In this document: positions 13,501 through 25,500 of the stretch, one piece after another
Position numbering within the stretch: position 1 is the first letter of the stretch
Layout: every line of letters starts with the position of its first letter
Assembly (NCBI GenBank): GCA_031308135.1
Contig: JAHLJT010000631.1
Span: 175,419,282 to 175,483,281, forward strand
Origin: Acheta domesticus
Taxonomy: Eukaryota > Arthropoda > Insecta > Orthoptera > Gryllidae
DNA: 64,000 bases
Reading direction: 5' to 3'
The notes under the pieces: generated by a model
Seen by the model: only the letters and a program-made list of their open reading frames with translations
Databases searched by the model: none
Told to the model about the DNA's origin: nothing
Translations under genes and position numbers: made by a program

Positions 13501-16500
13501 GTCATCGTGCTGCCGCTCTCCGGCCTGCTGGCCGCGCACGTCGGCTGGCCCTCCATCTTCTACGTGTTCGGTGAGACGCTGGCGGCCTTCCCGCCCTCCT
13601 ATAGTGCGTTTTTTCTAACTCAGCCTTTCAAGCCCCTACGGCCATGATGGAATATCACATGGCATTTCGCGTATTTTTACCTCGTGTCGCAAGAAGTCGC
13701 ATGATTGCAAGCACTGCTTGATGTGGTCGCGATCATGTGATATCTGACGGCACGACTGAGAACGTTGCGAAATACCGTGACATATTTCATCGGGATGATG
13801 GGCCTTGAGGGGCAAAGTTAGAAAAATCGCAGTATAACCCTTTGCAATCGTAAGCACGAACATAATGCTCGTACATGTCAGAGATGCCACAAGAATAATG
13901 GCTACTAGCTCGTATCATGTAACGTGACATGTTCTACACCTCGTAGGCCACTCCAAAGTCCCTAATTAACTCGTTGGGCATATCACAATGCCCACGTATT
14001 TTCCTGGTATGAAAAATAAAGTATTCATTGTTGAATCGATCCGGGCTACTATTCTATTTTTAAACAATGTTGACACACTAATGGGAGAACGAGCTGGAAC
14101 GGGGAGTGCCGAGTAAAGGCTTCGAGCTGTGCCGCCATTTTACATTGCCATCTAAAACATGCCTTGCGAGTTGTAGGACCACGCAGTCCTCAGAAACCTC
14201 CGACCGCCGAATGCATTCATGGGCGGCATGTCACACATGCCCTACAAGTACAAAGGGTTAGGAGGCGTTCACACGTTCTATATCGGCAACGGAGTGGTGC
14301 GCATTACTTTTCGGGAGATTCGAGAAACGAAATTGTCACATTCTTTGACCAATTGAGAAAACCAAACTAAAATATCTTAAATCAGGTGACTGACATTGGA
14401 CCGCCACTCAGATCTGTGCGATGAGAACTTATCTTTAATATACTATTTAGTCACTAGACAGAACCAATCTGTGATCTAATAGGAAGGGACAGTTTTAATG
14501 TATAAATGACTTGTTTGAGATGTTCCCTTCGGAAATCTTCTAAGCCGTTGCAGCTACTGAAATGAAGTTTTTCATTATAACGAACTTATTCATGGGATTT
14601 TAAACAATGTACATGTATTTTACATCACATGTACATCATACATGTAAAATGATGTAAATGATGTACACAATTTAAATGATGTACTATATACTATCTTTTA
14701 ATTTAAGAGATGTTTAGATAAATTTGACTTCTTAAAGACATCTCTATAAATTTCTTTAGCCATTTATAACGAGCGTAAAGAGAAGTATTTACATTTGCAT
14801 ACGTTACATAATATTTTTGAGAAATCTAGTGTATTTACGACCACGCCGACCGTTAATATTCTTACACTATCGCTGGTAAACGCGCTTGAAGACCATTATG
14901 TTCGGTTGCATTAGACCTGCAGGATAAAAAGCATGTCAAATACTATACTATACTTGGAGACTTTAAATACCATACATGGAGACCACAAAAAGGAACGCTT
15001 CAAGACTATTCCTTTGCAGTTTTCAGACAATGGTTTCACCCAGACCTCGGATCGCACCCTGAGTTGTGCGAACTGTCAATTTTTTTCACACATTCTTTTG
15101 CAGAATTTCACAAAATTGGTGTTATTTGTAATTTCCTCTGTTATACTTCATTACCGAGCACATTGTTATAGGAACTATAGTGTGCCAATTAAGGTCACGA
15201 AACGTCTCCTACTGTTTGGCCACGAATAACTACCCTTCCAGTTGAACAGGAATCAGTTAAACTTTTTTGAAGAACATTTTTGGAACTTACTATCAAATTG
15301 ATTTAATGTCATGTAATATGATACGGCATGTCCTGCATCGTTGGAACTGAAATTAAACATTCTTAGTGACAACAAAAATCTATCTCGAGAGACATTATCT
15401 TCCGGAAAATAGGCGTTGAATATTCATTTAGTGAAAGTTTTTTTTACTCTCGCCATGAGTATGAAACCAAGAAAATATCATCACACGACGTATCACTCCA
15501 TTTTACAAGTCGAGAACGATGAAATTTCTTATTTTCATTAAAAATGAAAGGTATCAACGACTCCGTGAAAAAAGAGGGAAATCACGCAAGATCACAAAAA
15601 ACACAAGAAATCCAAAATTTAACTTCCTTCATTGAGCCCTGTTTCCTTCTGGCATTGTTTTTTATTATTAATGTACATGAAATTGACAGTTAACACGGAT
15701 ATTACTCGTTCACTTTACATTTGCAGACGGCAGAATTGGGAATGTTGTTTTGAAAGTGAAGGTCCGCACACACAACCGAGAATACACGAATGGTCCCGAT
15801 GTCAATCAGAATCTGACCCATCAGCTGTCTCCGAAGGCAGCACAAGCGCTACGGACACAGTTGACGAATCATGCCTTTCTGACAGTGAGCTGGAGTCGCG
15901 CCCTTAAATGATTAAGATAATATACAATAAAATAGATCGCACCACACGCCATTCACAACATTCACGTACAATGTTTTTATTTCTTCTTTGCACTTATCTA
16001 CTGCTTAATGGTTATGTTCTTGCCTCGCTGGGGTTGTGTGTGCTGCTCACCGCCATCTATATCATATTAAACGGTCAGTATCAACTGCAGACGCGCGTTT
16101 CTCATTCATTCGGCGGTGACTTCATGTAAACAGATCGCAGCGCTCCGTCTGCAAATGTAAAGTGAACGAGTAGTACTTGTATACGAAGTGTCTGTAATAT
16201 TTGACTTCCACGAATTATGTAGTACATATTTTGTAGTTTTATAAAGAATACATTCATAAACCTTCACGGTCATTTATGTTTGTTCAGAAACTTGTATAAC
16301 CTTTGTCATTATAAGTATCGTAAAAAATATTCCCATGGAAAATTTGGTGGAAGTTGGAGGGAATGAGTTGAGGAAAAAGTGAAGTAATTCGAAAATTACT
16401 TCGCGAGGTCAGGTTGTCCTGATGCGATAATAATATAGTCATTATCTTACTTGGTCTTCATTGTGAAATCCGTACTTTTTAACTAGAATGCATGCATGGT

Positions 16501-19500
16501 ACGAAACTAAGTAGCTATTGATGAATATTTATGTTTGAAAATACTTATTTTTCTTGAGTAAATGCAAAAGATGTACATAAATGAAGAGGCGTGATTATTT
16601 TAATCGTTAGAATATCTTTCAGAGGCTTGGTAGTCATCTTCAATTCCTTTCGTTCTAGAAGGATTCAGAAAACCTCTGTTCTGTTAAACAATAGCCAAGC
16701 TGGATGACCGAGGGATATGCCGACTCAGCTCCTCGGTCTGAAGGGTCGCGGGTTTGAGAACCGCCTTGGGCATGGTTGTTTGGCCCTTGACTTTCATGTA
16801 TGTGTGTTGTCGCGCAACGCGTTGTAAGCCATAAAGGAATGACAAGTGAACCATGCCCACGGCAGGACTCGAACCCGTGACCATTCAGACCGAGTTGCTG
16901 AATCGTCCCACGCTCTAGCCACCTCAGCCATCCAGGCTGGCCCAGTAAAACAGACTACTACTATTCTGAGCGATTTTATCTTTTTCGTATCAGTCTCTAT
17001 TGTTGCTAATAAATGTTTAAAACATTCCAATTTTTTTCTCACATTGTATGAAACTTACTTGATTTAGTTAATAGTTCGGGATATGGACCAAGTGCAATAT
17101 CTTGTCACTGGTTAGTTTTATTTATTCGGAGGATTTCATTGGTTTTATTTTTGTGAGAATTAATAAAAAGTCCTGTTAAATTACTGCAAAGATCTTCACT
17201 TTATGGCGCATGTGGAACAAGTTATTTCATATTTTTTTCGACAATAAACTATAATTATTATGCCATGTCTAGAAAATCTGTATGGCCTTGGATCGTCAAT
17301 GCACAAAGGAATGCAGACAATGTTTCCTCCTAAAAGTAAGCATTTTGTTTGCATTTACTAACAACCATCAACATGATGCGCAGTAGTAACAACTCAGGTT
17401 CACATCGTTGGAGTTACGTAACAAGAAAACGAGATAAAATTGCAGAAGTCGGACGGTTGGTTTCACTTTTTTCAATTTTGTTTGCAATTTTCTGTTAATT
17501 TTCCGGTGATGAATATATAGACGGTTGAGTTTTGGTCAAAACATTTTACTTACAAAACTTATGTAAAAATGTTCATAACACTCCGAGAATATTGTATGCT
17601 TTACAAGACTTTATTTCAAAATCTATATTTAACGGAAGCATCTCTTTCTTTGATATTTTAGTCGTAGGAAGACTCCGAAAAAAAGATGAACTTTTGCAAT
17701 TTTCGAAAAATCAGAGTTTTCAACGAACATGAGACCTGCACCATTCTCTTAAACGTCCTTCACACTATCCGACAGAAATAATAAAAAATGGAGCAATTTG
17801 TTTGAACATTTTGAAAATACCCCAAGGTTTTTATGCAAAGTACCCCAAAATTAAAATATCGATTTTAAATTCAAGGGGCCGCGACATCAACCAGATTGTT
17901 TCGGGAACATCAATTTTAGTGAAAATCGGCTGAACGGTTTAGCCACTAGCGTTGTTCACAGACGGACAGACAGTGATATATTTCAGTTCAATATTTTTGC
18001 TGTCATTCGATTTTTCGGTATCAAGGACCCACAAAACATGGCTACACCGTGTGATAGAGGATTTTTGTTCCTAAATTTGGCAACCGGATTTATCCACGTT
18101 TTCGTTACCAGGACCCTTAATAAGAATTTTTCTGCCAAAAATTCCCTGTTTTTTCGCGCAGCATTCACTTTCATCTACTGTACTACGTAGGGATAAGGTA
18201 AAAAAGTCACTCGTTACGCATCAGTTACTAGTAATACACATGCGAACATTCCTCACTTCTTAATCATCATTTCTTAAGTAAAAATAGCTTCTTATGGGAA
18301 TCTGACATCAAACGGACCGACCGTTAGCTATTCCTTATACACAAGAGGCCCGCTACCGTGTGTGAAACCGATTTAGGTAGCTCAGGATATCAATTGATGT
18401 TACTACAGTGCCTCTGAACGGTAGGACCTAGGTTCGAGTACCGACGTGGCAGGATTTTCGACACTAGCTAGGTCGAATTCAGCTACTGTCTGGAGGAGAA
18501 TTCCAGCGGCTGGCTGCTCTGATTGGTAGTTTTCCGATCAATGCCAGGCAAATGCCGGAGCAGTACCTTAATAAACGAGCAACGGACCACGCGCGATCTT
18601 TCCGTCCTTTTCCTTGTCCAATCCTCACCCTTACGAACACTTACACTAATATACACTACACTACTACATATGTCGTGAATCCAGTCGGGAGCTTAGAGCT
18701 TGTTTCGGTTGGGGCAGTGACCCTTGGGTGAGAGATACCTGGTTGGGGAGCCGGCATGTGGGTCATCGCCGGATCTCGCCATCCAGAGGAGGTAGATCAT
18801 TCAGCTAAATATTACAAAATGCAATAAAAGATTGAAAGTGCAATTTTGTATTTTACGGCTTAAAAATCTGCTCTGGCTTCGATGGGTTTTTAGGTCGTAG
18901 CTCTGACTCTGAAGTGTTCAATGATAACGTGTGTAAGAACTTCGTGATTTCAGACTACTTTGGTCATTAGTCCCGTAAGTATAATGCATGCTAGGGCAGT
19001 GCTTTTCGGATTGAAGGTGTTAGCAGACGTCGATATACACGTCGGTCTGCTGCTTTTCCTCTCCTTCAGCGGGACAAACTATAGGTTCCCTATTGTTCTC
19101 CCGACATGCGTGGTAGCGGAGGGGAAGGTTGATGAGTTGCTTGTTTGTTACGGTATCGCTGTGGCCTTCGCCTAGTGTTGATTGAAGCTTCTGGACAACC
19201 TTTACACGGGATTTTTATTTCACATATATATTGCGATTTTCCTCTTCCTCCTTTCTAATTTCGTTAAATTTAACTTACTATACTCTTTTCTGTTTATAAA
19301 CTTAGGCACCATTAAATTTACAGTTATCACTATCTTACCTTGGCTAGCTCAATGTAGAAATATAAAAGTCTACATTAGGGCTGTTCGTCCGTATATGGTA
19401 GAAAAACATCGCGGAGATTTCGGCTGATTATTTCTATATTGCGAAATGATTTGGAAACGCCGCTTGACAGTGCTGTGACGTGCTGATTTATTATTGTAAA

Positions 19501-22500
19501 ATCTGCTCCTGATTCTGCTGATATTACTCATTAAACTACTAATCTGAACACGTTCCGTCTTCGTCACCATAACGCCACTTATCACTTGTTTATCTGAACC
19601 CTGCTTAATCATTTACTAGTCTCGTAGCTATTATGATGATGCATTGTTTATAATAAAATAAATGAAATTAATGTTTGTTTTAATTATCGCATCGTCTAAA
19701 GGTTTTGCGAATAGATTAGGTCTAATATATATATTTGCTAGATTGATTGATGGCTATAAAACTTGGTCCTTGAATCAAATTTTCCAGATTTAACTAATGC
19801 ATTGTGCATGAGGAACATTGTCGTTGGACAATTGGACAATGGTGGTTGGGGTGAGGGTACAGAAAGCCTTATCATCAAAAATATCCAACCTGCTGAGGTC
19901 GCAAAAGCGCATCGCGAAGGAACGCAGCTGGGCGCAGAGTGCCCGTGCTCTGGCTGTCGTCGGGAGCGTTACTCGCGTGCCTGGATTACGTCACGTGCTG
20001 TCACGCTCGCGGTCTGTTCTCAGAAGCGGAAACGAGCGGTTTTACCGCACGACCTTTTGAGCACTGATGTACTTCCGGTCGCGGATTCCCGCCCACTGCC
20101 GCAACACCTTGGTCATTGCACCTCCCCATTTTCACTGAAAATGTGGCTTCTTGCTTCGGGGAGAGCTCAGTGCGCAAAGGCTTTGGAGATATTCACGTAT
20201 TTATTTACAATCGTTATAGCTGTTAAATATGCGCGTGGCATTAGGAGACAGAAAAAATATACGTATTGACCTGAGATGGCGTAACGTATTCATTATCTTA
20301 GCTAATGCTCGAAAGATCATGATGTAGTACACTGCTATTGATCCAGCTGGCTTTGACTTTCTACTGGGGTAAAATATCTTTTCGTCGAATTAAACATTAT
20401 GATAATGATGTTTCTCTTAACAAATATTTAATATATTTTGGTTGCTAAATGACAATATGTTTTAATTTTTAATAACTCTCATTCTCCTTAATTTATTGGT
20501 AGTTTTAATCAATGATTACAATTGGTGTTCAGACAGAAAATAATTTTACTACGGCTGATAAATCTATCATCTAATCAATTCTCTAAAAACTCTTCCGATC
20601 AGTGTGTTAATGTGCAATGTAGCAGTAATGCGCAATGTAGCAGTATAATACAAAACAATGTAGTACTTAGTATACATTCAAAATGTCACGGATATTAAGT
20701 GCGCTAAGTACTTACATTAAGTGCGCTAAGATATAACACAAGAAATAATCAGAATCGTTTGTTTTTCTAATGTGTGTTATTGTTGCCTGGAACACGTAAG
20801 GTCAAGAGATCGTGTAAGGTCTTTGTTTTGAATCACCCAAGCGTCCGTATGTTGTGAAATTGTCTCCGAGCTTAAAGGCAAAACATGCCTTACGATACAC
20901 TGAAATAGGCTTCGAATATGCATGTCTAATTAGTTCTAAGAAAATAACATTAGAAGCTCATTGAGATACAATAGGTAGTAACTGTGGTAAATAAAACATT
21001 TTTTAAAAGATTTTTCAACAGAAAGGTTGAGTCGTAAAAAATCAATACACAAGTCGTTCGTGAATATTTTAGCTCATCATTTGTTAATCCTTTTTCGGGA
21101 ATAATGAGGAGAATTATTTGTTTCTTCAATTCTCAATAGTTTGAGTTAAAAACAAACTCTGGTATATTAGTAAAATGAAATAATGATTTTGATAAAATGA
21201 ATCCCAACAGCGTATTTTAAACCTAGGACAACCGGTCCAAAGGAATGAAGAATTATACCAATATGTTTCTCAAATCCATTTACGCTGTAAAACTGCCCAA
21301 AACATGAAGCACATAAACTTGTATTCCATTCTTATTCGCATCCTATTCTCACTCGAATCCATCGAAATGAACGAAGATAAGATACTGAGGTTGAGTGGTG
21401 TTGAATAATTGAATATAGAAGAGACGTAGCAGATAAAGTGGGGGCGGAAACAAGGGGAGTTGGTGGGAGTGGGGAAACATTTTCAGTTCGGCCTCCTCTA
21501 TTAATAAATAAACTTTGTAATAAAATATTGTCTGTTGAAAATAAGACGTGCATTCATTATAGAAATAATCCTTTTGATACGGGCAATGTTTCATTGTTTT
21601 CAACCAATCGTGGGATTTGTGTATTTTGTGCTTTCAATTAATTGTGTATTTGTCTTCAATTAAAAAAAATGTTGGCTTTGAGAGAGGCTCCATGATCTCC
21701 TAAATTAGCCAGAGAAATTTAATTTTGTCAAATGATTGACGTGATCAGAATGCAGATACGGCTGATTTGCGTCCAATTGCGTTACTCAGAGAAATTCTGG
21801 CGAATCTTGAAGTAGGAGAAGGTAATAAGACCAATAGTTACATGCAAAGACGATAATGCATGTGCTCAAGTTTTGCATGATGGCAAGAATTGGAATAAAG
21901 AATCCAAACATTGCTGGAACTTTTTGTAGCATTTATCTGAATTATGATTATGAATGAAACATTGAAAATTAAATTTACTTTAAGAAACATTGTTACTTAA
22001 TTTTTTAAATAGGAAACTTATTCTTAAAACATAAAATAATGTAGAGATTTAAGAAAAAAACAAATACAAATTGTTGGAAATGGATGAAACATTATCTTTA
22101 GAATTCACATCATTGCATTCAGAGCTGTATTTTGTTTTAATAGGACCTGAGCTTACCCAAACAATGGGGCTCTCTAATAAATTGGGATAGGAAATAATCA
22201 ATGTAATTATGAATATGAACTATAACTTTTAAATTTTTAAAATTAGTATTACAATAGATTTAATGTTCACGAAATATAAAATGTTATTAAAAAAGCGCGT
22301 CTCCTATCCAGCGGGGGCCTAAGTACGTGCTGAGACTGCTGATGGATTAATCCACCGCCGATTGTAGTAGGCTTCACTGGCTAAGCACTCATCTTCAGTT
22401 ATGCAAATTGAATGAGGCCGTCAAAGGCTGTAATTAATAAATAGCCCACTTTACAAGACGTGTCCTTAGCCACTGCAGTACATTGGTTCTTGCACTGGCC

Positions 22501-25500
22501 TCTGTCTGCCCCCTGAACTGCCAGTGTTGTTTTATAATTAACTTTATTTCACCGCATGCTTACTTACATGCAACACTACATGCTTTCAAATACATGTGTA
22601 GCTTTGTTTTACATCAGTAAAGAATGGTAAAGAAATTTAAAATATTTAATGTGAAAATACCTCAACATAATTTAGAGCAATTTTATGTAAACTCAAATTA
22701 TGTTGAGCTATTTTCACGTGAAATATTTTAAATTTGTTTATCACTCTTTACTGCTGTAAAACGAAGCAACACATGTATTTGAAAGCGCGTAGTGTTACAC
22801 GTAAGTGAGCATACAGTGAAATGAAGTTCACTCAGAACAACTTCACTCAGAACATTAAACAATTAAAGATAATTTTATGTAAACTCTAATTGTGTAATGT
22901 TCTGAGTGAAGTTGTTAAGCGTTGTGAGACTACTTTGTGCGGCGTGTGCGCGCAGGCGCGGGGGGCGTGCTGTGGTGGGCGCTGTGGTGGGCACAGACGG
23001 CCGACAGCCCCGAGCGCGACCGGCGCGTGTCCGAGAAGGAGCGGCGCTTCATTGAGGACGCGCTGGGCGTCGACACGGCCACCGCCAAGGTGAGCGCCCT
23101 CCCCCCAGTGGGGGGGGGCACGTGCGCACTCCCTAACACTGGCTCTACTAAAACAGCAACTCAAAACTGCCTAGGAATACGGAATGTAACCGTGTTTGGA
23201 AGATTGAAAAGGGTGATGATTGGCATAACTTCATAAATAATATTTCAAATTCTAACATTAATCAAAATATTGTTGATAATAAATTACAATAGACTTACAC
23301 TAAAATGTCCAATGTAATACTAGACATTTACCAAAAAATAACAATTTTAAAAAAGAACACAAGCAACCTACAACAAATACGTTTTCTTAGAGATCCAAAT
23401 AAAGAAAGGATTCAAAGATGATGTTTACGTGATACATACTTGATATTTTCTTTACCATTATTATATGAAAGTATTGTAAAGACACAAAGCTGAACAAATA
23501 ACTTTTGTGAGATATGATTCAAATTAACTGACATAGATGATAAACTTTTAACGAAGAATCTCATCAGTCTTGAACAATGTCTCTCATCAGTCTTGACATC
23601 ATAAGTCATGAATATTTTGGTTAAGAATCTTTCAGATGAAAATTATGGAGAAAATTCAATTTTATGACTCCTTAAAATATATAAGAAATACAGTACAATA
23701 AAATACAATAAAATTATATTCAAACCTTTAAAAAGCTTGAGTATAAATGCATATTAACCATTTTATCCTCAAAATATGGAACAGTCAATTTCAAAGGACT
23801 TGTTTCTTAATTTAAATGTCTTATATTACCATATTTATATCCTCAATAAATATGAACATCCTAAACAAAACATACGATTTTAATTTCTGAATCCTAGATG
23901 TTGGTTTAGATGAGATCGCTAAAGCATTCAACGCTTCTGGCCATGATTCGCCGATTTTGTTTAGGTTTCCTTTCATCCGTGGCGCCGCTTCTTCACATCT
24001 CCAGCATATCTGGGGAAACTGGTCGCTCATTTCTGTGCAAATTGGGGATTCTACACTCTCGTAACTCAAATGCCCATGTACCTTAAAGGTAAGTACATGA
24101 ATTTCCACAATATTTCTACAGTAAACACTGATTTTATATTTAAATTATCAGGCAGTTTCACTGGATACCAATCTCTCGGAGTCGTGTAGCTGCAATAAAA
24201 ATTTGGCAATATATTAATATAAAACAAATTTACAAATGGATCATTTTCTCAAAGTGTTAGAGACTTGCATTGATTTGTCAATCTAAGTTCTTGCTTAAGA
24301 ATTTTAGGTAATAGAGGAGAATGAATGAGTAATATTTTAATTTTTATAGACAATTGAATTTAGACCACTTTTAATCTTTCTTATACACGATGATTTATTA
24401 AAAAGCCTATTAACAGACTTGCACTCTTCGGTCATTTGATAAATTAAGTTCTGTAGAACAGTTGCCTCCTTTAATGTTCATTTTGCTCTCTAATGAAGGT
24501 AATTTTCAACGCGCGTAACACTTCAGATTGTACAAGGAGAAAAAGTTAGAAGGTAATTAACCAAGGGAATAGAGTTGGTTACTTAACTTTTTATTTGCGG
24601 TGGTCTCAGCATTATTAGCAAATTTGTGTGCGGGGTTATAAAAAACAAATAGAAATTTTCGTTGTGGCGATCTCGCGAAGGAAAATTAATATAAGAAAAA
24701 CTTCAAGTTATACACCTAAATAACATTTCATTCTCTAGTGAAAAGTACATCGTTTCTTCATTCCTTTGTTCTGTTCCTTGTTTCTTATCAATTTCCATCA
24801 CATTGTTTGCGAAATGCAAATCTTCATACAGTAATGATATGTGGGAAGTTTTGAAGATTACTTCATTCAAAACGTGATTGATAAAATTGCTCTAATGAAG
24901 AATCCGTTACTTACATTTTACAGTTTTACCTCATGATGTGAAAATACAAGTTACCCTAAACTTTGTGAATGAAAGCATGATTTAATAATAGAATGGGGAA
25001 ATAACTAACAATTATACCTCATCTGAATATTGATTATGTCAAATTCAGGATATTTGAATTATTATATAGAGTATGAGTAGTTGGTGATCGCTGATCCTGT
25101 CGCAGACACGCTGGGCTTCGACCTGCGCGCCGCGGGCTTCGTGTCCGCGCTGCCGTACGTGGTGATGGCGCTGCTGCTGCAGGTGGCGGGCCACACGGCC
25201 GACTGGCTGGAGCGCCGCCAGCTGCTCAACACCACGCACGTGAGTAGCCAGCCCCTCAAGGCTCAGTGCATCAACTGATGGCACTACAGTGCCTGCGACC
25301 GGGAGGTCCTAGGTCCTAGAGAGTAGACGGCGGCAGGATTTTTGACATTAGCTTGTCAGCTAGGACGAATCCAGTCGCTGTCTGGAGGAGAATTCTAGCG
25401 GCCGGCTGCTCTCATCGGTAGATCGCTAGTTTTCCGTTTTTTTCTCTGGTCAACACTAGGTGAGTGCCGGAGCAGTATCCTAACAAACGGACCACGACCC

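Noticed and set aside
19763..20269. Plus-strand open frame of 168 codons
   Set aside because: No recognisable motif, no good splice context, and it lies within an intron of the transporter; probably chance in a GC-richer patch.
23821..24108. Minus-strand open frame of 95 codons
   Set aside because: Shadow of exon 5 and its flanking SINE-like fragment on the plus strand.
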